Assembly (NCBI GenBank): GCA_944325435.1
Contig: CALVAC010000010.1
Span: forward strand, 52,355-116,354
DNA from: an uncultured Bacteroidales bacterium
GTDB taxonomy: Bacteria > Bacteroidota > Bacteroidia > Bacteroidales > UBA932
Direction of reading: 5' to 3'
DNA length: 64,000 bases
Made by a program: the position numbers and the translations under genes
Shown: positions 19,608 to 28,575 of the stretch, piece after piece
How positions within the stretch are numbered: position 1 is the first letter of the stretch
Layout: the number at the start of each line of letters is the position of its first letter
Notes under the pieces: generated by a model
Databases searched by the model: none
What the model was told of the DNA's origin: nothing
The model's input: only the letters and a program-made list of their open reading frames with translations

Positions 19608-20516
19608 ATGGACATAAAAGAGAACATCCTCGAAACCATCGGAATGACACCGATGGTCAAAATCGGCAGGCTTTCCCCAAATCCTGCCGTGAACATCTTC
19701 GCCAAGGTCGAAGGGTTCAATCCGACAGGAAGCATCAAGGACAGGATAGCTGTCAAGATGATAGATGAGGCCGAAAGGGATGGACGGCTCTGTCCCGGGC
19801 AGACCATAATCGAAGCCACATCAGGAAATACCGGAATCGGTCTGGCCATTGTCGGAATCGTCAAAGGCTACCCGGTGGAAATCGTGATGAGCGAGGCGGT
19901 ATCCATCGAAAGGAGAAAGATAATCAGGGCATACGGAGGCAAGGTGATTCTCACTCCGGCATCAGAGGGTACAGATGGAGCAATCAGGCTTGCGAGGAGG
20001 CTCGTTGCAGAGAATCCGGGAAAATATTTCATGCCGGACCAGTTCTCCAACGCAGCTAACTATCTTGCCCATTACGAGAGCACCGCCCTTGAGATATGGC
20101 AACAGACAGGAGGAAAGATAGACTATCTGGTATGCGCCCTTGGGACATCAGGGACGCTGATGGGACTGTCCCGGTTCCTCAAGGCCATGAAGCCATCCAT
20201 AAAGGTGGTGTGTGCCCAGCCTACCAGAGGACACTACATACAGGGGCTGAAGAATATGGAGGAAGCGATTGTCCCGGGAATCTATGACCCGTCCAAGATA
20301 GATATCCAGGAACTGGTGGAAAGCGAGGAGGCAATCGAGATGGCAAGGCAGATCATCGCCAGGGAAGGGATCTTTGCCGGAATGAGCAGCGGGGCGGCAA
20401 TGCTTGCAGCTGTAAGGACCGCGGCAAGGATACCGTCAGGAAATATAGTGGTCCTGCTTCCGGACAGGGCGGAGAAGTACCTGTCCACCACCATGTTCGA
20501 CAGGTTCACCGACTGA
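19608..20516 (+). CDS. cysM: Cysteine synthase (O-acetylserine sulfhydrylase)
   Basis: A 302-residue PLP enzyme that makes cysteine from O-acetylserine and sulfide (or thiosulfate for CysM types). The PLP lysine is Lys44 in NPTGSIKDR. The substrate-binding loop EATSGNTGIGLA and the phosphate-binding loop ALGTSGTLMG are present. EATSGNTG and the following SIERRKIIRAYG look closer to CysM than to CysK, so the symbol is a best guess. The gene has its own promoter and is followed by a small hairpin at 20519-20534. Confidence 0.9.
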   Translation: MDIKENILETIGMTPMVKIGRLSPNPAVNIFAKVEGFNPTGSIKDRIAVKMIDEAERDGRLCPGQTIIEATSGNTGIGLAIVGIVKGYPVEIVMSEAVSIERRKIIRAYGGKVILTPASEGTDGAIRLARRLVAENPGKYFMPDQFSNAANYLAHYESTALEIWQQTGGKIDYLVCALGTSGTLMGLSRFLKAMKPSIKVVCAQPTRGHYIQGLKNMEEAIVPGIYDPSKIDIQELVESEEAIEMARQIIAREGIFAGMSSGAAMLAAVRTAARIPSGNIVVLLPDRAEKYLSTTMFDRFTD

Positions 20517-20610
20517 TTCCGCATCATAATGCGGAGTGTGTCTGGCGGGCGGTGCCGGCAAAGGGAGAGACGGGTCTTCGCCAGGGACGGCAAAGACAAT
20601 TCAGGATGAC

Positions 20611-20643
20611 AAAGGGGGCGTCCCGTTGCAGGCCGTCCCCTTT
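20611..20643. terminator. Bidirectional terminator-like hairpin between cysM and mdh
   Basis: A 10-bp GC-rich stem (20611-20620 with 20634-20643, one G-U pair) lies between convergent genes. T runs are short on both strands, so termination strength is uncertain. Confidence 0.5.
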
Positions 20644-20668
20644 GAAATGTGTCCATCCGAATGAATCT

Positions 20669-21664
20669 CTACAGATTCGGATTGACAGTCTTCCAGTCAG
20701 ATACAGGAGGAATGATGTTGAGTTCAATAATCTCATCCCTCATCTTGCAGAGATGCTGATATGAAGCATCAAGGGCAGCCATCTCTTCCTCTGTCCCCTC
20801 TACATTCCCATAATGCACGCCAGTGGCATCTATCACTGTCGGCATCGCCATCATAACGTTCCTGTACTTGTCAGTGTTGACATAGCAGCCTGCAGGCCAC
20901 TCGAATTTCCTGCCGCCCATTGCCGCAGCGATCATTTCAACCGAAACGTATGCAGGGCTCTGGAATGATGAACGGCCGCGCAGCTCGATAATCTTCTTTC
21001 CGCCCTGGATCACATCCTGCTTGATCTCCTCCCATCTTGTGAGCGGGAGCCTGCTTCCGAGCAGTTCCGAGAACGGCTTGCCATCCACGGTCACCTTGGA
21101 TGCGAACACGGCCATCTGCTCGCCATGACCTCCGTATGTATGGCAGTTCTTCACCTTGCTCTGCTGAACTCCGAATTCTTTTGCAAGTGCGCTCTGGAGC
21201 CTCGTGGAGTCGAGGGCTGCAAGTGTAGTGACCTGGGATGGCTTGAGACCTGAATGGAGAAGGGTCACCAGACCGGTAAGGTCGGCAGGATTGAAGATTA
21301 TGACGACATGCTTCACATCCGGGCAGTATGCCTTGATGTCCTTGCCGAGCTGCTCGGCAATCTCGCAGTTGCCCTTGAGCAGGTCTTCCCTTGTCATTCC
21401 CTGTTTACGAGGAGCTCCACCGGACGAAATAATATATTTAGCGTCTCTGTAGGCCTCCTTGACATCTGTGGTCCAGGTGATGTTCGCACCATCGAATGCG
21501 CAGTGGAACATTTCCTCAGCCACGCCCTCCAGCCCCTTTGCATACGGGTCGTACAGACAGAGGTTCGGAGTGAGCTTCATCATCATAGCGGTCTGTGCCA
21601 TATTTGATCCGATCATGCCGGCGGCACCCACTATCGTCAGTTTTTCATTTGTCAAAAAGTCCAT
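20669..21664 (-). CDS. mdh: Malate dehydrogenase (NAD-type)
   Basis: A 331-residue LDH/MDH-family enzyme interconverting malate and oxaloacetate in the reductive branch of central metabolism used by Bacteroidota for succinate and propionate production. The Rossmann motif GAAGMIGSN is at residues 11-19. Substrate Arg residues are in APRKQGMTRED, with NPAD and DSTRLQ following. The catalytic His is in CHTYGGHGEQM. The start at 21664 is preferred over an in-frame codon 7 residues upstream because MDFLTNEKLTIVGAAG is the natural N-terminus. It is longer than E. coli MDH by about 20 residues, as I expect for the Bacteroidales form. Confidence 0.93.
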   Translation of the reverse strand: MDFLTNEKLTIVGAAGMIGSNMAQTAMMMKLTPNLCLYDPYAKGLEGVAEEMFHCAFDGANITWTTDVKEAYRDAKYIISSGGAPRKQGMTREDLLKGNCEIAEQLGKDIKAYCPDVKHVVIIFNPADLTGLVTLLHSGLKPSQVTTLAALDSTRLQSALAKEFGVQQSKVKNCHTYGGHGEQMAVFASKVTVDGKPFSELLGSRLPLTRWEEIKQDVIQGGKKIIELRGRSSFQSPAYVSVEMIAAAMGGRKFEWPAGCYVNTDKYRNVMMAMPTVIDATGVHYGNVEGTEEEMAALDASYQHLCKMRDEIIELNIIPPVSDWKTVNPNL

Positions 21665-21692
21665 AATACAATTATCTTTTACCAAAACTCCG

Positions 21693-21700
21693 CAAATATA
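21693..21700 (-). promoter_or_regulatory. Promoter -7 box of mdh
   Basis: On the minus strand TATATTTG matches TAnnTTTG, 29 bp upstream of the mdh ATG. A TTG (21723-21725) lies 22 bp further upstream. Confidence 0.6.
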
Positions 21701-21772
21701 AGAAACAGTTTTGATTTTTGTGCAATAAAAAATATCAGTCTATCCGCATTATTACCCCTAAAAGAATAACAG

Positions 21773-21914
21773 ACCGAAAAGTTCGGACGGCGTGGCCGCC
21801 CGTGGCCCCGTGAACGGGAAGTCGCGAACGGTTTATTAGGATGTCCGGCGGACATCCTAAAGTGTGCAGACCGCGTAGCGGTGGGAGGGATTTACCGGAC
21901 CGAACTTTTTCGGT
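21773..21914. repeat. Structured palindromic element with 14/15-bp terminal inverted repeats
   Basis: Near-perfect terminal inverted repeats (21773-21786 and 21900-21914, differing by one A) enclose about 113 bp that are much more GC-rich than the flanks. Inside are a perfect 9-bp hairpin with a 3-nt loop (21838-21858) and a second small hairpin (accgc-gta-gcggt, near 21869-21882). It encodes no plausible protein. It could be a miniature mobile element, a REP-like palindromic unit or a structured RNA. Confidence 0.6.
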
Positions 21915-22002
21915 ATAGTCATATAATGGGGTATTTTGCGGATAATCATTAAATTCTATAACAGAAACAATCCCTTAAGTGCTGTCATTGCGGAATAATT
22001 CC

Positions 22003-22401
22003 TATATTTGTACCGTTATCCGCAGAAAAGGATAACGGACATATCAGTGAAAGTGTTTTCGCACTATCCTGCCGAAGAAATCTGACAGTTTCAATGAATG
22101 CAGGGATAACGACAGCACCATCACTTGTATTGGCTTGTGTATTCTACGCAAACGATACGAGTGTGGGGATTGTTTCAGTCTATCTGCATTCGGGTTTTGT
22201 CAGAACCTCTTCGGTGATAGGCAGAAGAAGCTCCACACTTTCTTTTTGTATTAACCGATCGTTCAGGAGCGGACGGCTCATAACCGAACAGAAAACATGC
22301 CTGGATAGAAACTGCTCCCTTTGGCCGCGATACCCGTCGTTCACGGTCTTTTCCCATTTACAAGAAAAACTTAACTTGATTCAACTCTAATCATTATCAT
22401 T
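22003..22401 (+). promoter_or_regulatory. Promoter and long structured leader of the lemA operon
   Basis: TATATTTG at 22003-22010 gives a predicted start of transcription near 22017, about 385 nt before the lemA ATG. The transcript would begin with a perfect 9-bp hairpin (22013-22021 with 22030-22038, 8-nt loop). I see no convincing gene in the leader; the small open frames have no conserved features. It could be a regulatory RNA leader, but no known riboswitch class is recognised. Confidence 0.45.
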
Positions 22402-23133
22402 ATGGCAAACTTATTAGATGAAAAAACAGGGCCGGTAAATGCCGCCGGCCAGGAAATCAACGTCATTAACAAACAGCTGCCCGTTACCGTGGGTGTCGGC
22501 TCCAGGATTTTCGAGCTGTGCCTGTGGATAGTTCCCATCGCCATAGCCGTACTCCTTCCCCTGCTCCTTGACATCAGCTGGTTCATAGCCATTCTCGGCA
22601 TCGTGCCCGGACTCATCTGGCTGTATATGAAGGTAAAGGCAAAGAACTATTTCCAGCAGCTGGAGCAGAAGATACAGGCGGACGCATCGACCATCGACAA
22701 TTACATTGAACAGAGAGACATCATTTGCCGGAACTTGGCCAATCTTGTAAACAAGGCCGTCGGACTTGACAAGGATGTGATGGAAAGTGTTGCAGGACTC
22801 CGTAGCGGCATACCGCAGGGTGACGAGGAGCGTAACTTGAGGGCAAGTCAGGTGGACAGTGTATTCGGAAGACTTGCCCTGCAGGTGGAAGCATATCCGG
22901 AACTCCAATCCCACCATGCGATAGAGGATGCCATCCAGCAGAACAGTTATCTGCAAAGGGAGATTACCGCTGCCAGGACGGTGTACAACAATCGCGTAGC
23001 CCAGTGGAACAGGGATGTGTTTGACTGGCCTACAAAACAGATTGTGGCCGCAGGCCAGAAATATACCACACGCATCCCGTTTGCAACCTCTGCAGAAGTG
23101 AAAGAGCGTGCAAAGGGTAACTATTTTAATTAG
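22402..23133 (+). CDS. lemA: LemA-family membrane protein
   Basis: A 243-residue LemA-family protein. Two hydrophobic segments (about 40-75: FELCLWIVPIAIAVLLP, then WFIAILGIVPGLIWLY) precede a long helical domain. The family core is visible in IEQRDIICRNLANLVNKAVG and AYPELQSHHAIEDAIQQNSYLQREITAARTVYNN-like sequence (about 168-200). LemA proteins are widespread and of unclear function, often paired with another membrane protein or a peptidase. It lies 8 bp upstream of the next gene, so the two are probably cotranscribed and act together. Confidence 0.9.
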   Translation: MANLLDEKTGPVNAAGQEINVINKQLPVTVGVGSRIFELCLWIVPIAIAVLLPLLLDISWFIAILGIVPGLIWLYMKVKAKNYFQQLEQKIQADASTIDNYIEQRDIICRNLANLVNKAVGLDKDVMESVAGLRSGIPQGDEERNLRASQVDSVFGRLALQVEAYPELQSHHAIEDAIQQNSYLQREITAARTVYNNRVAQWNRDVFDWPTKQIVAAGQKYTTRIPFATSAEVKERAKGNYFN

Positions 23134-23141
23134 GAGGGATT

Positions 23142-24881
23142 ATGGCTGAAGACATATTAAGTCCGGTGGAGCAGTTTCCGGAATTCAGACAGAAGTTCCA
23201 CGAAATTGCCGACAAGACATTTGAAGAACTGACCAAGGCTTCCGGAGTCGATCCTGATGCCAACCGTGCGCTGTGCCGCGAAATACAGGAACTGAAAAGC
23301 GCCAACGAGAAGACATCGTCAAAACTGACCTGGTGGACGGTTCTGTGTGTCTTTATGTGGATTGTCACGGCTGCGTGCGTGATAGTATGCATCTCGAAAG
23401 GCTTTCGGGAAGACTGGGTGGTGCCGACAATATGCATCGTTGTCGGCGTGACAATGCTTGTCCTGCTGTTCTGGAAGATACATCCCATAATCAAAATGCA
23501 CAAGGCTCTGAAGAGAAGCCAGGAAGAGCTTATCAAAAGCAAGGAAAAGGAGGCGTGGGAACAGATGGCCCCGCTTAACCGGCTGTATGATTGGGATATC
23601 CAGAACCGTATGATTTCACAGGCGGTACCCCGTATCCAGTTCGACCCGTATTTTACAAACCAGCGTCTGGCAGACCTGGTCAACAGTTACGGATGGGATG
23701 AGAATTTCAGCAGGGACCGTTCGGTAATCTTCTCCCACAGCGGTCTCATCAACGGGAATCCATTCGTTATCGCACGTACCCGCGAGATGGAATGGGGCAC
23801 AATGGAATACACCGGAGAACTGGTGGTGGAATGGACTACCGTAGAGTACGATTCGGACGGAAAGAAGCATACCCGCAGGCACAGCGAGACACTTCGAGCC
23901 ACAGTGCATAAACCTTACCCGAACTATTTTGACAATACGTATCTGATCTATGGAAATACTGCCGCACCTGATCTGAACTTCAACCGGAAGAAAAATGATG
24001 ACGAGCTCGCCGTAGGATCCAGGGCTTATAAACGCAAACTCAAGGATCTCGAGAAATTCTCCCGGGACTTGAAGAATGACTTTGCAATGGCCACCAATGA
24101 AGAGTTCGAAGTGCTGTTCACCACTACAGACCGGAACAACAACCAGCAGTACTTCCTGCTCTTCACGCCGTTGGCTCAGGAAAACATGATAAAGCTCATC
24201 CGAGACAAGGAACAGGGGTATGGAGATGATTTTGATTTCATGAAACACCGCAAGCTGAACACTCTCTATGCAGACCATCTGCAAGAGTTGCCGCTTGACA
24301 TGAATCCGTGTATGTTCTGGAACAGCAACTATGACGAGGCCAAGCATACATTCATCAATACCACCTGCGAGAACTTCCGCGCCATCTATTTTGCCTTTGC
24401 CCCATTGCTGAATATACCTCTGTATCAGCAGATGCGTCCTGTATCGGCCATCTACGGCAACGATATGCCGCGTCAGAGTTCATATTGGGAGCAGGAAGCA
24501 TTGGCAAACTACTGGGGCGAAGACAAGTTTGCCCACCCTGACTGTGTCACGAAGTCCATTCTCAAGACCATGGAGACACGTAACGGGGACGGCTCAGTCA
24601 GCGTGAATGTAAATGCCTACGGATATAGGGCCGAACCTCGTGTCGACTATGTTTCTAAATATTGCAGTAACGGCAAATATTATGATGTGCCTGTCCATTG
24701 GAACGAATACCTTCCTGTCACGGGTATCGGATCTTTTGAAATGAAGGAAGACACCGAAGACGAGAAGCCTGACATGGATCCGCTTGCACGCCTGCACGAA
24801 ACCGAACGGAAACTGAAAGATTTCGGTGAAGCCAGCGTGTTCCGCCGTCATATCACATCGAGAATGATGACAAATAATTAA
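23142..24881 (+). CDS. Uncharacterised membrane protein paired with LemA (DUF3137-like)
   Basis: A 579-residue protein with two transmembrane segments near the N-terminus (about 65-86 and 92-112), so most of it is on one side of the inner membrane. The central part has alternating strands (VIFSHSGLINGNPFVIART, MEYTGELVVEWTTVEYD). The region ATNEEFEVLFTTTDRNN resembles the DUF3137 family that commonly neighbours LemA. Acidic stretches and a soluble helical tail end the protein. No catalytic motif is recognised. The 8-bp spacing after lemA suggests a two-component membrane complex of unknown role. Confidence 0.65.
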   Translation: MAEDILSPVEQFPEFRQKFHEIADKTFEELTKASGVDPDANRALCREIQELKSANEKTSSKLTWWTVLCVFMWIVTAACVIVCISKGFREDWVVPTICIVVGVTMLVLLFWKIHPIIKMHKALKRSQEELIKSKEKEAWEQMAPLNRLYDWDIQNRMISQAVPRIQFDPYFTNQRLADLVNSYGWDENFSRDRSVIFSHSGLINGNPFVIARTREMEWGTMEYTGELVVEWTTVEYDSDGKKHTRRHSETLRATVHKPYPNYFDNTYLIYGNTAAPDLNFNRKKNDDELAVGSRAYKRKLKDLEKFSRDLKNDFAMATNEEFEVLFTTTDRNNNQQYFLLFTPLAQENMIKLIRDKEQGYGDDFDFMKHRKLNTLYADHLQELPLDMNPCMFWNSNYDEAKHTFINTTCENFRAIYFAFAPLLNIPLYQQMRPVSAIYGNDMPRQSSYWEQEALANYWGEDKFAHPDCVTKSILKTMETRNGDGSVSVNVNAYGYRAEPRVDYVSKYCSNGKYYDVPVHWNEYLPVTGIGSFEMKEDTEDEKPDMDPLARLHETERKLKDFGEASVFRRHITSRMMTNN

Positions 24882-24930
24882 GGCTCCTGGTGCGGCGAAA
24901 AGGTGATTTCGTCCGCTGAAAATACTGATT

Positions 24931-24970
24931 CAAAATCCGGATGACAACAAAGTTTTGATTCCGGATTTTG
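24931..24970 (+). terminator. Hairpin downstream of the lemA operon, possible terminator
   Basis: A perfect 11-bp inverted repeat (24931-24941 with 24960-24970) with an 18-nt loop, 50 bp after the stop codon. The T run is short. The rest of 24882-25165 shows no gene. Confidence 0.5.
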
Positions 24971-25165
24971 ATGTCAGTCGCTACCGCTCATTCCCGATAC
25001 TGAAAATCACCGGAATCGGTATCGCATTCTGTTCCATCCAGGCTTATACAAGAACAGGCGTTACGGACAACCTGCATTATCCCGCAGACTTCAAACTTAC
25101 ACAGGCAACATCACCTTTTTTCTTTCTTTGAAAGTGCAGGATTCTGAAATATAAGAAAAATATAG

Positions 25166-25173
25166 TATATTTG
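25166..25173 (+). promoter_or_regulatory. Promoter -7 box upstream of the phosphopantetheinyl transferase
   Basis: TATATTTG at 25166-25173; no good -33 element is seen. Transcription would start near 25180 and cover the small reading frame at 25201 and the transferase. Confidence 0.5.
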
Positions 25174-25200
25174 TCGCCTGAATTTACAAGTTTAACATTT

Positions 25201-25392
25201 GTGGAACCTCCCAGTCATATATTGACAGATCCGGCAAATCTTACGGATCCTTTACCTGAAGACCCTCAGTCGGGCTATATATTCGTGATAGTGGACAACT
25301 TTTTCGATTCGGAAGAGGGGTTTTTCGTATGTACCTGCATGGCGCATACGGGTCTGTCATATATGGGCAGGACAGGAGGAATCGAGTCATAA
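25201..25392 (+). CDS. Small hypothetical protein upstream of the phosphopantetheinyl transferase
   Basis: A 63-residue frame with a GTG start at 25201, ending 13 bp before the transferase start and lying just inside the predicted transcript. The product is acidic and aromatic (GYIFVIVDNFFDSEEGFFV) with Cys at two close positions (CTC). I do not recognise a family. The tight spacing and position downstream of the -7 box favour a real gene, but GTG use and small size leave doubt; it could be a leader sequence. Confidence 0.35.
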   Translation: MEPPSHILTDPANLTDPLPEDPQSGYIFVIVDNFFDSEEGFFVCTCMAHTGLSYMGRTGGIES

Positions 25393-25405
25393 AGACGGAT
25401 TTTCT

Positions 25406-26041
25406 ATGGGACTATATCTGAGGAAGACCCTCGACAACAAGGCGGAGATTTCCGTATGGCAGATCACCGAGACGGAACAGGAACTGATAGACCTGAGTTC
25501 GGTCCCGACCGATGAGATGGAGGAGATATCCCTTATCCGGAGCGAGACACTGCGCAAGCAGAAGCTGGCAGTAAGGGCTCTGCTCAACACTGTGTTCGAG
25601 GAAAAAATGTACCTCAACCACCACGACAACGGCAAGCCGTTCCTGGAGAACTGCATAACCAACATCAGCATCACGCACACAGACAGGTATGTGGCGATTA
25701 TCACCCACGATGAAGATGATGTGGGCATCGACATAGAGTCCCTGGACCGCGATTTTTCGGCCGTCGAGAAGAAAGTGCTCTCGGAGGAGGAAATCGATGA
25801 CATTGACGAGGACAGGAAGAACGAGCAGCTGGCCATATACTGGTGTACGAAGGAAGCAATCTTCAAGAGGATGTCCCAGAACAGGGTCGATTTCTCGGAA
25901 CAGATCGAGGTCGAGAGGTTCAGTCCGAAGAACGAAGGGGAACTCGAGGCGAGGTTCATACACAAGGATGGACACGAAGAGGAATTCGAGCCGGAATATA
26001 TGATATTCGACCGCCACGTCCTCGTATGGGTCGTAGGATAG
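25406..26041 (+). CDS. 4'-phosphopantetheinyl transferase superfamily protein
   Basis: A 211-residue Sfp-type enzyme transferring the phosphopantetheine arm from CoA to a carrier-protein serine. The two family motifs are present: VGIDIE (106-111) with the metal-binding acidic residues, and WCTKEAIFK (146-154). Size and both motifs fit the Sfp/AcpT group rather than the short trimeric AcpS. The target carrier protein is not evident in the window. Its N-terminal region (MGLYLRKTLDNKAEISVWQI) is typical of Bacteroidota members. Confidence 0.88.
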   Translation: MGLYLRKTLDNKAEISVWQITETEQELIDLSSVPTDEMEEISLIRSETLRKQKLAVRALLNTVFEEKMYLNHHDNGKPFLENCITNISITHTDRYVAIITHDEDDVGIDIESLDRDFSAVEKKVLSEEEIDDIDEDRKNEQLAIYWCTKEAIFKRMSQNRVDFSEQIEVERFSPKNEGELEARFIHKDGHEEEFEPEYMIFDRHVLVWVVG

Positions 26042-26105
26042 CCTGCAGGCCGGATGTAACAGCAATGTTGTCCAAATTTGAACATTTCCAATTTAATCAA
26101 TTTAT

Positions 26106-26144
26106 AAATGTCTGTTAATAAATGATTTAACAGACATTTTTCGT
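26106..26144 (+). terminator. Terminator after the phosphopantetheinyl transferase gene
   Basis: A perfect 13-bp AT-rich stem (26106-26118 with 26127-26139), 8-nt loop, then a T-rich tract. Confidence 0.75.
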
Positions 26145-26195
26145 TATTGTTGATAACTTTTGGGCGATTTTCTGCCGAGTGAAGATAAATAATGA

Positions 26196-26203
26196 TACCT
26201 TTG
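26196..26203 (+). promoter_or_regulatory. Promoter -7 box of nrdDG
   Basis: TACCTTTG at 26196-26203, about 106 bp upstream of the nrdD ATG. No clear -33 element or NrdR box is recognised nearby. Confidence 0.5.
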
Positions 26204-26309
26204 TCTTCCGGTTGCGAGACCAATCGGGAAAAACAATCATAAACAATCTGAGATATCTGATCCGGTGCCTGTACAGGCAGGCGGATCTGTCTCCAACACT
26301 GACTGAACG

Positions 26310-28517
26310 ATGATAAGGAATGTAATCAAGCGCGACGGAAGGGTCGTTGAATTCGACAAGAAGAAGATTATCGATGCCATAACCAAGGCAATGGATGTCA
26401 CTGAAGCCGGGGAGGACATCGTCCTCGCTGCCGAAATCGCTGCGAGAATCTCCAAAGCCGACCAGGAAAGCATGAGCGTGGAGGATATCCAGGACCGTGT
26501 GGAGATGGAGCTGATGAACAGCCCGAGAAAGGAAGTCGCCAAGAAATACATCGCCTACCGCAACCAGAGGAACCTTGCCAGGACAGCGAAGTCCCGCGAG
26601 ATATTCCAGGAAATCATAGAGGCCCAGGCCACGGATGTGACAAGGGAGAACGCCAATATGAATGCCGACACTCCGGCAGGAATGATGATGAAGTTCGCCT
26701 CGGAATCGACCAAGTCCTTTGTGGACGAGTGCCTGCTGTCAGAGGATGTCAAGGAGGCCGTGCAGAACGGATACATCCACATCCACGACAAGGACTACTA
26801 TCCGACCAAGAGCCTTACTTGCGTACAGCATCCGCTTGACAAGATACTCAAGAACGGATTCTTTGCAGGGCACGGCGAGTCCCGTCCCGCAAAGAGGATA
26901 GAGACGGCAAGCATCCTCGGCTGCATCTCGATGGAGACTGTACAGAACGAGATGCACGGAGGCCAGGCCATCCCTGCGTTCGACTTCTATATGGCTCCTT
27001 TCGTGAAGAAGGCATACTGCGAAGAGATTGACAAGGTCAGTGAAATGACCAATACAGACTATTCCGAGCTCAAGGATGTGCAGCTGGATGACTATATCAA
27101 GAGGGATCTGCTCGGACTCCAGGGGAAAGAGAGGGTGATACAGCATGCGGTGAACATGACAGTGAGCAGGGTGCACCAGTCTATGGAGGCTTTTGTCCAC
27201 AACATGAACTCAATCCACTCCAGAGGAGGCAACCAGGTGGTGTTCAGTTCCATAAACTATGGCACCGACACCTCCGCAGAAGGCCGCTGCGTCATCAGGG
27301 AAATCCTCAATACGACATACGAGGGGGTCGGGAACGGATCCACTGCAATCTTCCCTATCCAGATATGGAAAAAGAAGAGAGGGGTAAGCTACCTTCCTGA
27401 AGACAGGAACTACGATCTTTACAGGTTCGCCTGCAAAGTGTCCGCCAGGAGGTTCTTCCCTAACTTCCTCAACCTCGATGCTCCTTTCAACCGTCATGAG
27501 CTGTGGAGGGCGGACGACCCGAAGAGATACGAATACGAAGTCGCCACAATGGGCTGCCGTACAAGGGTGTTCGAGAACAGGTTCGGGCCGAAGACCTCCA
27601 TCGGAAGAGGAAACCTCTCTTTCACCACGATAAACCTCGTTCGCATTGCAATCGAATGCATGAACGAGCCAGACAGGAACGAGAGGATACGCAAATTCTT
27701 CGAGAAACTTGACTGGGCCCTCAACATAACAGCCAAGCAGCTCTGTGAAAGATACAACTTCCAGAAGACGGCTATGAAGAAGCAGTTCCCTCTCCTGATG
27801 GGTGCACTGTGGCTGGGAAGCGAAAAGCTCAAGGAGGATGACACCATTGAGTCTGTAATAAACCAGGGGACTCTCGGAGTAGGCTTCATAGGACTGGCCG
27901 AGACCCTCATCGCCCTCATCGGCAAGCATCACGGGGAATCACCGGAAGCCCAGGAACTCGGACTGAGAATCATCACCTATATGAGAGACAAGGTCAACGA
28001 GTTCTCGGAGAAATACCAGCACAACTTCAGCGTGCTTGCGACTCCGGCAGAAGGTCTCGCAGGAAGATTCACAAAAATGGACCGCAAGAAATTCGGCATC
28101 ATTCCGGGCGTGACGGACAAGGAGTATTACACCAACTCCAACCATGTCCCGGTGTATTTCCACTGCACTCCTAAGCACAAGGCTGAAATCGAGGCTCCAT
28201 ACCACGCACTTACCGGAGGCGGCCACATATTCTATGTGGAAATAGACGGGGATGCCACGCACAACCCTGAAGCCATTATGGCAATAGTCGACCTTATGGA
28301 CAAGTACGACATCGGATATGGCTCGGTGAACCACAACCGCAACCGCTGTATGGACTGCGGGTACGAGAGCGCGGATGCCGATATGGATGAATGTCCTAAA
28401 TGCCACGGGCACAATATCGACAAGCTCCAGAGAATCACCGGATATCTCGTGGGCACCACAAGCCGGTGGAACAGCGCCAAGCTTGCCGAGCTGAAGGACC
28501 GCGTCGTCCACAAATAA
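26310..28517 (+). CDS. nrdD: Anaerobic ribonucleoside-triphosphate reductase, class III
   Basis: Reduces ribonucleoside triphosphates to deoxy forms under anaerobic conditions using a glycyl radical. The protein has 735 residues, near the usual length. An N-terminal ATP-cone allosteric domain (about 1-95: RNVIKRDGRVVEFDKKKI) precedes the 10-stranded barrel. The C-terminus holds a Cys4 zinc site (CMDCGYE, then CPKC). The glycyl radical site is in RITGYLVGT, Gly711. The activating enzyme nrdG follows after 58 bp. This marks an anaerobic lifestyle. Confidence 0.96.
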   Translation: MIRNVIKRDGRVVEFDKKKIIDAITKAMDVTEAGEDIVLAAEIAARISKADQESMSVEDIQDRVEMELMNSPRKEVAKKYIAYRNQRNLARTAKSREIFQEIIEAQATDVTRENANMNADTPAGMMMKFASESTKSFVDECLLSEDVKEAVQNGYIHIHDKDYYPTKSLTCVQHPLDKILKNGFFAGHGESRPAKRIETASILGCISMETVQNEMHGGQAIPAFDFYMAPFVKKAYCEEIDKVSEMTNTDYSELKDVQLDDYIKRDLLGLQGKERVIQHAVNMTVSRVHQSMEAFVHNMNSIHSRGGNQVVFSSINYGTDTSAEGRCVIREILNTTYEGVGNGSTAIFPIQIWKKKRGVSYLPEDRNYDLYRFACKVSARRFFPNFLNLDAPFNRHELWRADDPKRYEYEVATMGCRTRVFENRFGPKTSIGRGNLSFTTINLVRIAIECMNEPDRNERIRKFFEKLDWALNITAKQLCERYNFQKTAMKKQFPLLMGALWLGSEKLKEDDTIESVINQGTLGVGFIGLAETLIALIGKHHGESPEAQELGLRIITYMRDKVNEFSEKYQHNFSVLATPAEGLAGRFTKMDRKKFGIIPGVTDKEYYTNSNHVPVYFHCTPKHKAEIEAPYHALTGGGHIFYVEIDGDATHNPEAIMAIVDLMDKYDIGYGSVNHNRNRCMDCGYESADADMDECPKCHGHNIDKLQRITGYLVGTTSRWNSAKLAELKDRVVHK

Positions 28518-28575
28518 ATTTCAAGGGAATTTTTCCGGTGCCGGAAAGCTGCCGGAAACATACTTCTCCCGGATT

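Noticed and set aside
20519..20534. Hairpin after cysM as the main terminator
   Set aside because: Only a 6-bp stem without a T run; the hairpin at 20611-20643 is a better candidate.
22094..22390. A 98-codon frame in the lemA leader
   Set aside because: Composition is atypical, with no ribosome site and no hydrophobic or domain pattern; better explained as leader.
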